This document shows, piece after piece, positions 22,441 to 33,480 of a DNA stretch of 64,000 bases. The stretch's first letter is position 1. Each line of letters opens with the position of its first letter. The position numbers and the translations under genes were made by a program. The notes beneath the pieces were generated by a model, which saw only the letters and a list, made by a program, of their open reading frames with translations, did not search any database and was not told where the DNA came from. The stretch lies in the NCBI GenBank assembly GCA_021442155.1, contig CM038222.1:109247121-109311120 (forward strand), read 5' to 3'. This stretch comes from Cymbidium sinense (Eukaryota > Streptophyta > Magnoliopsida > Asparagales > Orchidaceae).

Positions 22441-24308
22441 TAAATAATTACAGTCAAGTAGGTATATCATGTAGGCAAATATCTACAAAATTAATGGGTT
22501 TTAGATGTTTTTAAGCCATACTTTGCAAAATTTGATAAATGAAATTATAACAAAATTAAATGAAAAATTTTAGTCATTATTTCATATATTAATTTCATCA
22601 TAGTTTTATTTTATCTGAAATCAAAATTGCATTTTCAATTTTCAAAATATTCGTGCATAATAATTTGTTCAAACAAAATTTATTAACTCAAGTTCTACAA
22701 ATTCATGGAGTTATTTTTATTAAAATAATTAGTATATTTTTCATTATTAATGCAAAATTTTCATTAAGTTGATCAAATCTATTTCTTGCATTTATTAATT
22801 AACCTATAGTCATGCATATAGTTATATTTTCACTTTAATACATGCCCAATTATTTTTCTTCATTAACAAGGTCCCAAATTTTATTTTAGCTAATTTTGTT
22901 CTTTTAGTTTAATTTTCTTGAATTTTTTTGATCATATTTATCAAAATTTGTATATCTATATACTTATATATAATGATACATTATAATATTTGCTTCCTAA
23001 TATATCTAAATCATAAATTCATGGTTTGGTCAAATTTTAATGCATTTAATTGCAATCTTTTTCTTATTTTGATAAGGTAAATTTCTCTCCTAAGTTACAT
23101 CATTTGAAATTCAGTTTGATTCCTTCAAATCCCTCTTTTATTTGCTATCAAATCTAAGTCTAAATTATGTGGGAGCTAGCCACTTATTGTTTTCAAGGGA
23201 ATTTGAATTGATTTTTATAAAATTCTTTCCAAACTTCTTCCTTTAGATGTGGACTGATTGAAGAAACTTTTAAAAACTTTCCAAAGCAAAATTTTAATTT
23301 TTGGTGCTTAAAACAACTCTTTCCAATACAAAACTAAATAAGTTAAATATTTCTTCAAAATTTTGTTGCGCTTCTTCATTCAAGAGCTTCACTGATTCTC
23401 CAAGTATTCATTACAAAGAGATTATCTCTTGTTTGAGATGAGTTTGCTCAAAGGATTGAGGTTATTTCTTTCAAATTTTAATTTAATCATCTGATTGAGT
23501 TAATTATTTCAAATTTCTTTTCTCCTCCATAATTAAAATTTAAATATTAATTTTCTCTTTACCATCAAATTTTTCTAGTGATCATTATATATATTGAATG
23601 TTTTCATATAGCTTGATCTCTCTTAGAATCTAGTATATTCCTTCATGATTTATATGATTGTTTGATTTATAAGTAGTTATATCAAAATAAGATTAGTTAA
23701 AAAAATTATTTTTTGTATCATAGTTTTGTTTTACATTCCTTGAAAAATCAAATTAGTAGTGCACTCATTATTGAAATTAAAAGTCTAGCTATTGCAATAT
23801 TTGTGTGTGCAAGATTGTAATCATTTCATATTAGATTAAAAACTTATTTGGATTGAATTTAAAAGAAGGCTTTAACATAAATATTATTATTGTTAAATGA
23901 AATTTAGTTTGTTTAAACATGATATCTTAATGTGTGTTGTTCTTAGTTACTATTGATACTTAAATTAATAATTCATTACTTTTTATTAGCATATTTAAAA
24001 CATCTTTTCACAAGATTATGTTTAGTAGTTTGATTGGAAAAAATTTTAATTTGCTATAAAGAAAATTTGTTTGCTGAAATTTAAATTAATCTAAGTATAT
24101 TCAAACTTATCTTGATCAATCATTGCATCTTGACATTTAATTTTTGCATGAAATAAATTTATTTTGTTGAATAAATTATTTGTAATTAAAGGCATATAGT
24201 TTTGGTGGAGAAAATTTTGTAATTAAAGACATAGTATTGGTGGAGAAAAATATAATAGTTTCATTGCATTATTTCTATTTAAATGTAATCATATCCAAGT
24301 AATTTTAT
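22441..24308. other. AT-rich intergenic stretch
   Basis: I see no gene, RNA or clear repeat structure. Two neighbouring short similar segments (ATAGTTTTGGTGGAGAAAA near 24195 and AGTATTGGTGGAGAAAAA near 24230) look like a small local duplication. Confidence 0.5.
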
Positions 24309-24800
24309 ACAACAACAACAACAAGCCTTTACTCGATTATAATGGGTCAGCTACATAAATCCTTTTTTCTCCATTGTGTCCTAATATGTGTCATATTCTC
24401 AATTAATCTTAATAAATTAAGTTCATTTTTTATAATTGCTAATCAAATCTGTTTAGGTCTATGTCAACTTTTATTAACATAGACCTAATTGAATACATCT
24501 ACTCTTTTAATTGGGTTATTAAATGGCTGACATTTTATGTGATCAAACTATCTAAGGAGACTCTAATCTTATCACCCATTAGAGCTACTCTAACCTTTTT
24601 CACATATATATTTGTTTTGCATTTTGTCTTTATGTGTAAAGCCAATCATCCACATGAGCATACTCATATCTACAACATTTAACTTAATTTAATGATTTTC
24701 CTTCAGTGGCCAACATTCAACACCACAAAGCATTACAGGTTTAATTGTGGAGTTTTAAAATAAGACATCGCATAAATCATGGGGTTCTTATTTAGGTTAT
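24309..24800 (-). pseudogene. 3' tail of an L1-like LINE reverse transcriptase, eroded
   Basis: Minus-strand pieces match the C-terminal region common in plant non-LTR retrotransposons: GVECWPLKE (near 24710), then MSMLMWMIGFTHKDKMQNK (24670-24610), then VKKVRVALMGDKIRVSLDSL. These correspond to the usual order ECWAVK, MLRWMCG, TRKDKIRN and the REKVGVAP segment. On the plus strand the fragment begins with an ACA trinucleotide run at 24309-24325, which is the TTG-repeat tail of this LINE type. Several stops and a frameshift are present. Only the last 160 codons or so remain. Confidence 0.8.
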
Positions 24801-25775
24801 TGAATATGTTATCAAAGAATAACATACCACCTCAAAATGTAAAAATATCTTTCTATGATAGATTTAATCACTTAATAATGACTCTTAAGGTTGATGGGTA
24901 TGCATCAATAATTTTTCCCCCACCCTACGTGGATGAATAAAATTTAGTTTATTTTCTATACAGAGGCAATCCCTCATAATTCATTACATCTTATGAGAGA
25001 AAAAAATCTCTTAAGAAAAATATTGATTAAGGAAGTTAGCTTTCACTTCTTTGAGTTTTAACATTTAATTTCATGACTGCTAAATATGAAAGTTAAAAGA
25101 GATAGAAAAAAGAAATAGCTCTTTTCATATTTCAAATGAGAAAAAGTAGGAAATGCTTTAATACTGAGAAACCCAATAAGCATTTTAGCATATTTAATGG
25201 TTGGACTTTATATTTTTGAAGTTGAGATTTCTTTTATTTTTTGAGTTGACCTTATATTAGAAAGTTAGGATTGATATACCAATAATACAAGACTATAGAC
25301 AAGCTTAAGAATTGAGGAGTTAACCCTGTATCACAGAATAAACAAGTAGCCTTAGATCCTACACTATAAATACAATTAACATATGTTAATAACTCAACCT
25401 AGTCTATCAATGGATAAATGGGACTTATAAGCTCATTCCTGTCAAAGAATGAAAGCATACCCAGACTCTTCTTGACTTATAACTTGCCTGGTAGGTTATA
25501 TAGTTAATACCACATATAGTTTAAAGCCATGAGTAAAGTCTTCTGAAATGCAAAATAATTATGCTATTATTAATTAAGAAATAAATTTAAGATCCTAAAT
25601 TCATTTACCATGTTTAAGAAAATGAATGACTTATTATGCTTCTAATTAATGCAATAATTTATAAATGTTATTATTTCTAGATATTTGAGTTTATTTTTAG
25701 GCCAATGGGTATGTAAATATACTTACAATGAGATGTAGTTATAAAAAATTATGAGTGAATCAAATATAGAAGGCA
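24801..25775. repeat. Left part of an old dispersed repeat (Z segment)
   Basis: This is diverged homology to 40320-41420, to 62610-63670, and (inverted) to 48000-49340. Landmarks are a motif resembling 'wait for CCTACTTTACATGGAAAAGTAAA' near 24910-24960, the GTTAATTACATC block and the AAACTCAACC region. The repeat resumes at 32448 on the far side of the gypsy element, which therefore inserted into it. Confidence 0.6.
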
Positions 25776-25780
25776 TGCTT
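25776..25780. other. Target-site duplication (left copy) of the chromovirus
   Basis: TGCTT directly precedes the LTR end TGATGG at 25781 and is repeated directly after the other LTR at 32443-32447. Five base pairs is the usual duplication for plant Ty3/gypsy integrases. Confidence 0.9.
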
Positions 25781-26351
25781 TGATGGAGGTGGGCATTCTT
25801 TCTTTTGATGAGATTGAGAGAATGTGGGAATTGGAAGTGAAGGAAGAGGATATGTTGAATAACTAGCACTCCCACCAAAGATTGCCAAGGTTTGGCCACC
25901 AAGCTCTCAAACCACAAGAATAACTCAAAATTTTGTAATTGCCAAAAAATCTCTTTCATTCTAGTAAGAGGGGCTATTTCTAGCAATTACAAGCATCTTT
26001 CAAAAGAAAAGAATTCAAAACATGGAGGGAAAGGTGGGTGGACACATTAATGTGATGCATTAAATTACCTCATTATTTTATGCCATCCACCTATTTCACA
26101 TGCTATTATTTTATGTGGATTCAACCACCTCACATGTCATGCTTTGAATTTTTAAATGCAAAATTTCTAACATGGAGTTTCTAGAAGAAAATTAAAAATT
26201 GCATAAATAAAAAAGATGAAATCATAAAATGGGCCTTAGTAGGCTAATGGGCTAAGCCTTCTTCTTTCTTGAATTTTCTTGGGCTTTAGCTTGCGATCTT
26301 ATAAATGGACCTTGAGCTCTAATTTCTGGATCCTCATGATGTTTTACATCA
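25781..26351 (-). repeat. 3' LTR of the chromovirus
   Basis: This is a 571-bp direct repeat of 31873-32442. On the minus strand it starts TGATGTAAAACATCATGAGG and ends CCCACCTCCATCA. It sits immediately after the polypurine tract. Confidence 0.93.
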
Positions 26352-26362
26352 ACTCCCCTGGG
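26352..26362 (-). other. Polypurine tract
   Basis: Minus-strand CCCAGGGGAGT abuts the 3' LTR start. Its position and purine run (AGGGGAG) fit the plus-strand primer used in reverse transcription. Confidence 0.8.
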
Positions 26363-26451
26363 CTCAATTGAACTCTGCACTGTAGAGTTAAAATCTAAGA
26401 GGTCTTCTACTAATTGTGATGCTAAAATCTCCAAATTGGTATGGGTCAACC

Positions 26452-26530
26452 ATATATCTTCAGTTGGTGGCTTATTCTTCCAATGAACTAGAAAATGATG
26501 TTTAGAAGCTAGATTAATGGGTGCTTCCTC
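26452..26530 (-). pseudogene. Chromodomain-like segment at the integrase C-terminus
   Basis: The minus-strand reading gives VDYIITEEAPINLAS followed by KHHFLVHWKNKPPTEDIWL. This has the spacing of a gypsy chromodomain (beta strand, then the YLVKWKG-like segment, then the W of the ESTWE-like segment). The preceding stretch (26691-26535, NIEDILSYEG) is in another frame, so a frameshift lies near 26530. Chromodomains steer integration toward heterochromatin. Confidence 0.65.
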
Positions 26531-26534
26531 GGTG

Positions 26535-27720
26535 ATAATATAGTCAACTTCAAAGGAAGAGGCTTCTGCAAGTACGGTGCTATATCTCTTGCTAAAGAGT
26601 TAGACTGAACAAGTGGAGGTTTTCTAATTCCTTCATATGATAGAATATCTTCAATATTTATAACTGGATGAATGAGCATATCAACAGGCAAATCAAGGTG
26701 ATAAGCATTAGTTCCAATTTTCTTGATAATTTTAAATGGACCACAAGCTCATGCATGTAATTTCTTATATCTAGTAGTTTGATAACGCTCAGGTCGAATG
26801 CGAATCAATACATAATCACCTTCTTTATATTCTTTTGTTGAACGATTTTGATTTTCCTTAGAAGCATAATTATCATTACTTATAGTAATTTGTTTTCTTA
26901 TATCTTCATGGAGGCTTTTAAAATCTTTAGGAAATGAGAATGCTGCATCAGAAAATACATGAGATGGTAGGTTTGCTACATCTATCGGTTGTCATGGGTT
27001 TTGACCATAGACTATCTCAAATGATGATTTTTTTTGTAGTTCTAGATATAGTATTATTATAAGAAAATTCTGAGGTTGGTAAATGTAAATCCAAATTTCC
27101 TAAACTTTTACCTACTAAACATTTAAGTAAATTTTCTAAGGTGCGATTAACTACTTCTGTTTGTCCATCAGTTTGTGGGTGAAAGGCAGAAGAAAATTTT
27201 AATTTGGTACCTAATAATTTCCATAATATTTTCCAAAAATATGAGACAAACTTAATATCTCTATTAGAAACAATAGTTAAAGGGAGACCATGGAGTCACA
27301 CTATTTCTTTAAAAAATAATTTGGCTATATAAGAAGCATAATTTGTTTTTGAACAAGGTAAGACATGAGCCATTTTTGAGAACCTATCCACTACAACAAA
27401 AATACTATCATGTCCTGGAGCTATCCTAGGTAATCCTAGAATAAAATCCATTGATAGGTCTTCCCAAGGCCTATAAGGAATAGGTAAAGTAGTGTATTGT
27501 CTAGACCTTTGTTTGATAGTTTTAGCCTATTTACAAATTAAACAATGAGCCACCAATTTTTGAACATCTCATTTTAATGAAGGACAATATAATCTATTTT
27601 CTAATAAACATATGGTCTTATCCTTTCCAAAATGACCAGCTACACTCCTAGCATGTAGCTCAGTGACAAGAAATTCTCTAAGAGAAGATCGAGGAATGCA
27701 TAATTATTTTCCTTTATATA
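26535..27720 (-). pseudogene. Chromovirus integrase, decayed
   Basis: Minus-strand pieces in order are an HHCC zinc-binding region (ELHARSVAGHFGKDKTI, then HCLICK), [10 protein letters not shown] (first catalytic Asp), [15 protein letters not shown] (second Asp in the DRD-type motif, its neighbour changed to Asn), and [19 protein letters not shown] (catalytic Glu). A GPF/Y-type module (CGPFKIIKKIGTNAYHL) follows. Stops interrupt near 27530, 27295, 26990 and 26745. The D,D-E residues remain visible, but the frame is broken. Confidence 0.88.
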
Positions 27721-27859
27721 ATTATCCATTTGTTATCAAGAATGTCCCTTGTAAAGTTATTGGTTTATCTAAGTGTTCAAGATAAATTAGGTGAAAGTCA
27801 GGGCACACAATATAATCATCTTTAATTCTATCAAATCCTGGGATTCTTAATTTTAAAGA

Positions 27860-28260
27860 GGAAATCATTAGGTTTACCTTAGATAAAGCATCAGCAGGCT
27901 TATTCTTAGTTCTAGGCTTATGCTTTAGAACAAAAGAGTAGTCTTGTAAAAATTCAACCCATTTTGCATGCCTATGACTTAATTTTCATTGAGTATTAAT
28001 GAATTTTAAGGCATAATGATCAGAATTAAGTATAAATTCTCTATGTAAGAGATAGTGTCGCCAATGCCTTAAGGATTGAATTACAGCATAAAACTCTCTA
28101 TCATAAGTGGAATATCGTTATTTAGCTTCATTTAAATTTTCATTAAAGAATGCTATAGGATGATTCTCTTGACTTAAAATTCAACCTATCCCAATTCCTG
28201 AAGCATCACATGTCACTTTAAAGGCTTTAGAAAAATTAAGAAGCCTAAGGATTGGTGCAG
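27860..28260 (-). pseudogene. Chromovirus RNase H, decayed
   Basis: The minus strand has VTCDASGIGIG (first Asp), then HPIAFFNENL, TYDREFYAVI (Glu), ILNSDHYALKF (Asp) and KPRTKNKPADALSKV, the standard gypsy RNase H order directly after the reverse transcriptase. Stops occur near 28185 and 28120. Confidence 0.88.
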
Positions 28261-28299
28261 AAGTGATAAGAACTTTAATTTGCTCTAAGGACTTTTGTG

Positions 28300-29460
28300 C
28301 ATTAGAAGTCCAATAAAATTGATCTAATTTTAGTATATCAGTTATCGAAGCAACAATGGTACTAAAGTTCTTACTAAATCTCGGATAAAAAGTGGCTAAC
28401 CATGGAAGCTTCTAACTTCCGTAAAACTTTTAGGTGATGGCCAATCTAAGATTGCTTTCACTTTAGAAGGATCAGGTTTAAGTCCAGTAGTAGATATAAG
28501 AAAGCTTAAAAAGATTACCTCAGCTTGCAAAAAGAAACACTTTTTAAAATTAATGTATAATTTCTCTTCTCTAAGTAGTTTAAATACTTTTTGTAGGTGT
28601 TGTAGATATTCATTTTCACTTGGACTAAAAATCAAAATATCATCAAAGTACACCACCAAAAATTTACCTATATATGGTTTAAGAATAGTTTTCAATAGTC
28701 TCATAAATGTGCTAGGAGCATTTGAAAGCCAAAAGGGCATGACAAGCCATTCATAAAGTCCATCAGGGGTCTTAAAAGCTATCTTCCACTCATCTCCTGA
28801 TCTAATCCAAATTTGATGATATCCACTTTTTAGATCAATCTTTGAAAAAAAATTTTCTCCTGTGATTAAATCTAACATATCATCTAATCGAGGAATAGGA
28901 AACCTATATTCGATTCTAATTTTATTTATTGCTCGACTATCAACACACATTTTCCATGTTCCATCTTTCTTTGGAGTTAATAATCTTTGGGGCGCTAAGA
29001 CTCTCTTAAATAAAATCCTTTCTTAATAATTCCTTAACTTATCTTTTAATCTCAACATGCTCGGTAGGGTTCATCCTATAATGTGGAAGATTAGGAAGTT
29101 GAGAATCGGGTAAGAACTCAATAGCATGTTGAATGTCTCTTAGAGGAGGTAGCTCATCAGGAAGCTCATCGGGTGCAATATTGTTAAAATCAGTAAGAAG
29201 AGAAGAGACCACAACAGGTATGTGAGTCTCATTAGGGTATGTTATGACTTCTTTTACATGTAATATGTGAAGAAGAAATGGATCAGAAAATTCTTTTCGT
29301 AAAGCTCCAAAACCTATTATTTCTATCTTTGGGGTCAAAGGAGGAAGAGTAGGTGTTTTAAAGTAAGAATCAAAAATGATAGTATTATGCATAATAGTAG
29401 GATTTTCTATGATAATTAATTGAAGTTTGACATTTTTTTTCAATAAAGGCTTAGGTTGCA
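28300..29460 (-). pseudogene. Chromovirus reverse transcriptase, nearly intact core
   Basis: The uninterrupted stretch 28950-28396 covers [33 protein letters not shown] (catalytic Asp), [20 protein letters not shown] and the active-site YFDDIL (28635-28650). RNA-template binding and thumb segments follow ([18 protein letters not shown]). The usual MPFGL reads MPFWL. Upstream, HYRMNPTEHVEIK gives the N-terminal part (29060-29110), with stops near 29035 and 29000. The region 29461-29120 is the protease-RT connector. Confidence 0.93.
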
Positions 29461-29559
29461 AGTCGAAGTTATATTTTGTGTTATGGAGGTGTTTTTTTCT
29501 GGCTTTATTGGCGAGTTTAATAGTCTTATTATTATGTTTAAAAATATAAGTATTTTCCC

Positions 29560-29995
29560 TCCATAGTGAATAACATTCATATCATATAGCCAAGGTCATC
29601 CTAAGAGAATATGAGCAATGTTCATAGGGAGAACATCACATCAAATTTGATCCTCATAGCTTCCTATTTTAATAGGAACTAAACACTAATTGGTGATGGG
29701 AAGAGATGTATGATTTACCCAACAAACATGAAATGGTTCAGGGTGAGGTTCAGATTTTAGGTTGCCTCGAGTTAAGGTGTGTGTTGAAATGACATTCATA
29801 ACACTCCCTCCATCTATAACTAACCTACATCTATTTTCATTACACAAAACATAAATGCTAAAAATGTTCTTTCTCCTCTAATCTTCTACCTTATTTTTTA
29901 TTACAGTAAGACATCTCATCACATTAACATGAGGGTCATCAGTTAATTCCAATTATTCATCAAATAATAGGGTGTCATCATAAACTTCTTCTAGA
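29560..29995 (-). pseudogene. Chromovirus aspartic protease
   Basis: The minus strand reads CRLVIDGGSVMNVIS, then HPEPFHVCWVNHT, IKIGSYEDQI and AHILLG. The active-site triad is DGG rather than the usual D-S/T-G. A stop replaces the residue after LLG, where a related copy at 63639-63953 has Q. That second copy has the same IDGGS, so the variant is a property of the family, not a private mutation. Confidence 0.82.
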
Positions 29996-30029
29996 TTATC
30001 ATCTATTGGATTTTCAACTTCTTCTAAAA

Positions 30030-31089
30030 ATGAGATTTGAGCTTTACATTGATTTTACATATGACCCTTTTTATGACATTTAAAACATATTACTTCCTTA
30101 ATGTTCTTAGAGCTTCCTTCAATTGAAGTTTTAGGCAAAGGGGATGAGCCATTTAGAAGGGCGGGTCTAATAGTAGATCTATGGGATGACATGGAAGGTA
30201 CTTGACTTTTAGTTTTAGAGAGGGAGGCAGATTTCTTTTGTTGTTCAACCAATAATGCATAATGAAATGCTTCCTCTAAAGATTGTGGGTCAAAGAATTC
30301 AACTTCATTTCTAATATCAGTCCTAAGTCCAATAACAAATTTATGGCTAATTGTTAATCTTATATCGCCGTCGGTTCTAGAAACTAGATCTTCAAAAGTA
30401 TTCAAGTATTTAGTTACAAGATAATTACCTTGACTCAAAGTTAATAATTGACTATGCTGCTTCTTATCATGATGCCTAGGATATAACTTTGCTCTTAACA
30501 ATTCTTTAATTTCTATCCTAGTGAGGTTTGTCCTTCCTAATCTTTATTCTTTAACTAAAGTATTTGTCCAATAAATTTTAGCATGCCCTATCAATTTCAT
30601 TTTAGCAAAAGTAACCCTTTAGTAATCATCCATTTTATACCAATCAAAGAAGTCATCCATTTGAACTAACCAATTGAGAAATTTATTTGGGTCATGTATA
30701 CCATCATAAGTTGGGGCTTCTACTTTAACTCTTTGAGATGGATTATTAGAGTCTTCTATAGTCTTAAAACAATTTTGCCCCCTTCCACCATTTCTAGCAA
30801 TTGATGCTCTTCTAAGTGGTTGATTTTCTCTATGGTTTGGATATGAATCTTCTTCATCTATCCCTATTGGCATAATTTGAACAAGTATTGGAGGAGGAGT
30901 TGGTACTCTATTATTTTGTAGATGTGTTATAAGAGTTTGGATTTGTTGTTTAAGTTCTTGCATTTTATACTTACTTTCCTCTAATATTTGTTGAGTTTTT
31001 AATTCATTATCTTAGATCCTAAGATCTAAGGCATCAACTAATCTAGTCAAATTTTCAACTTGATCTTGAGAGATAGATTTTGGTGCCAT
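30030..31089 (-). pseudogene. Chromovirus gag
   Basis: The start MAPKSISQDQVENLTRLV is at 31089, 780 bases downstream of the primer-binding site. It is followed by a coiled-coil-like Q/L-rich stretch, a Pro-rich region, the Retrotrans_gag core (FLNWLVQMDDFFDWYKM; LTLSQGNYLVTKYLNTFEDL; HYALLVEQQKK) and a CCHC knuckle (ICFKCHKKGHM, then NQCK) at about 30085-30035. Stops occur near 31017, 30617, 30540 and 30055. Gag would form the particle that packages the element RNA. Confidence 0.88.
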
Positions 31090-31856
31090 GAGATTTTTTT
31101 TAAAGGAAAAAAAATTTATATGAAAAGGGAGAAATGAAAAATGAAATGAAAAAATTAAAATAAAAAAAATAAACAAGTATAATATAATTGTGCAATCAAA
31201 GTGAAATATTAGGCTAAGAGAACTTCCAGGTGAGGAGGGGGCTACAATATCACTTAAATCCCAAGCTCTCCTTAGACAGTTTAGGTCTTTTTGACAAAGT
31301 TCTATTTAGCTTCCAAAATCACTAGGTTCAACACACTTATATTATTATGCATCCATATTTTTTTATTTTTTTTGATTTAATGAAAAAAATGCTCAAATTT
31401 ATCAAGCCTCTTTTTTATCTTTAAAAAACAAGTTATCATAAGTTAATTAAAGAAACTTCTAAAATTAATCATAAACAAAATCAAAGATAATAAAGCAAGA
31501 AATTATATTTTGATTTGCATTAATGGCTAGGTTGTTTTAGGTGAAGAACTACCTCACTAAGGTGCTCTTTTAATTTTTTTTTCTTTTTTTTTGGAGGGGG
31601 TGCACAACTTCACACAATTGGAAAATGGCTAATATATAATGGAGCTTACTAATTGAAATTTTATGCTATCACCATAAACTTGCAAACAATATATATATTT
31701 CTAAGCTACTAATATGTATTTAAACTATCATATAAAAGAAAATTAATTAACCTCACAAGTCCAAGAAAAACTCACAAGTTTGAAGACAAGTCCAGCACTT
31801 GAGATGCTCCCTTTGTTGAAGCAAACTTTTGACCAAATTTACTCCTTCCACGCTTC
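31090..31856. other. Chromovirus leader between primer-binding site and gag
   Basis: This is an untranslated leader on the minus strand, AT-rich, with no domain homology. The 75-codon frame at 31753-31980 overlaps LTR and leader and is not a gene. Confidence 0.6.
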
Positions 31857-31870
31857 GCTCCGATACCAAA
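31857..31870 (-). other. Primer-binding site (initiator Met tRNA type)
   Basis: Minus-strand TGGTATCGGAGC lies two bases after the 5' LTR end. It differs at one position from the common plant site TGGTATCAGAGC, which pairs with the 3' end of initiator methionine tRNA. Confidence 0.85.
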
Positions 31871-31872
31871 TT

Positions 31873-32442
31873 TGATAGAGGTGGGCATTCTTTCTTTTGA
31901 TGAGATTGAGAGAATGTGGGAATTGGAGGTGAAGGAAGAGGATATGTTGGATAACTAGCGCTTCCACCAAGGATTGCCAAGGTTTGGCTACCAAGCTCTT
32001 AAACCACAAGAATAACTCAAAATTTTGTAATTGCCAAAAGATCTCTTTCATTCTAGTAAGAGGGGATATTTATAGCCATTACAAGCATCTTTCAAAAGAA
32101 AAGAATTCAAAACATGGAGGGAAAGGTGGGTGGCCACATTAATGTGAAGCATTAAATTGCATCATTATTTTACGACATCCACCCATTTCACATGCTATTA
32201 TTTTATGTGGATTCAACCACCTCACATGTCATGCTTTGAATTTTTAAATGCACAATTTCAAACATGGAGTTTCTAGAAGAAAATTAAAAATTACATAAAT
32301 AAAAGAGATGAAATCATAAAATGGGCCTTAGCAGGCTAATGGGCTAAGCCTTCTTCTTTTTGAATTTTCTTGAGATTTAGCTTGAGATCTTGTAAATGAA
32401 CCTTGAGCTGTAATTTCTGGATCCTCATGATATTCTACATCA
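31873..32442 (-). repeat. 5' LTR of the chromovirus
   Basis: This is a direct repeat of 25781-26351 at about 94-95 percent identity. On the minus strand it begins TGATGTAGAATATCATGAGG and ends CCCACCTCTATCA. Confidence 0.93.
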
Positions 32443-32447
32443 TGCTT
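32443..32447. other. Target-site duplication (right copy)
   Basis: TGCTT here matches 25776-25780. Confidence 0.9.
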
Positions 32448-33480
32448 CTCCCAAGAAGTGTTTTCATTCTAAAAGGTTGAATGCCCACTTATGTGCAATG
32501 GGAGTAGAGCCCAAATTAAGAAGTTAAGAAGAAAAATGCTATCATGATTATTATTTCTAAAGGTTTTTAATGAATTTTATTGTTTAAGCCTGAGATTTTA
32601 ATCATGATTTGGTTGTGAGTTATTTAAATTTAAAATTTAAAGTTATTAATTAGGTTTGGTAGAAAGATTAATTTTATCTTAAGAGCCTACCATGTCAATT
32701 AGGCTTTCAAAGCGACCAAACCTCACAAGTTCATAAGAAAATTTATAAAAAACATGTTATTTTAGTGCACAAATAATGTAAATAAACATTAACCATTAAA
32801 CAAGTATATTAAAAGGCATGTGCGGTTGATTTCTGCTATATAATTAGAAAGAAATAAAAAAGTTTGGGCAATTGAGCTCTATGCTTATAAAACCTAACCT
32901 GTAATTAAGAATTTGATCTATGGGGTCTACATATCTTCTTCTTTTAGATCATATTATTCTAGGACTTATTTAGGCTCCATAGGGGACCATTAATCTATAT
33001 TGCCCATTCTTACTAATCTTAAGCCCATAGATCTTTACCTAATTTTAGAATAAAATTATATTTTAAATTTAGAAAAGAAAACCTATGTACTCTCTGTAAA
33101 ATAAAGATTACCAAAGTAGACAAACACATATAAAATATGCATATCTTAAGCATAAGAGCTTAGAACTAGTGGCTGCCAGACCTATCTATCTTAAGGAGTC
33201 ATGCTTAGGGGCATAAGTATAAGCACCTACAAGCAAATTTATTAATTTTAAATTACTTAAGTAGACCCACAAAACATGGATCCCTATAAGAGACATTGTT
33301 AGACTAAAGAATATCACCCTAACATTTAGTTTATGAGTAGATAAGCATCCCACCACTTGGTATATATATAAATTGTACTTCATAAAACATGGAAAGTAAT
33401 AAATGAAAGGATAATTCACCATCCTAAACAATGTCTAGAGTCAGTGGCCTCGAAGTCTAATGTGCAAGAAAGAGCCACTG
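32448..33480. repeat. Right part of the old repeat interrupted by the chromovirus
   Basis: This is homologous to 41430-42260 and, inverted, to 46900-47950. Landmarks are AGAAAGATTAATTTTATC and GAGCCTAC (32665-32695) and an A-rich segment ending near the CATCCCACCACTTGG block at 33345. It follows on from 24801-25775 if the gypsy element and one TGCTT are removed. Confidence 0.6.

Larger units (their letters stand above)
25781..32442 (-). mobile_element. Full-length Ty3/gypsy element, chromovirus-like (6.66 kb)
   Basis: All structural parts are present in minus-strand order: 5' LTR (32442-31873), primer-binding site, gag with a CCHC knuckle, aspartic protease, reverse transcriptase, RNase H, integrase and a chromodomain-like C-terminus, polypurine tract, and 3' LTR (26351-25781). 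LTRs end in TG and CA, and a TGCTT duplication flanks the element. Reading frames carry around ten or more in-frame stops and some shifts, so it is inactive. About a dozen differences in the first 215 bp of LTR alignment (nine of them transitions) indicate an old insertion. Confidence 0.95.

Noticed and set aside
25723..25986. Frames at 25723-25986 and 31753-32051
   Set aside because: They are matching translations of the two chromovirus LTRs, not genes.
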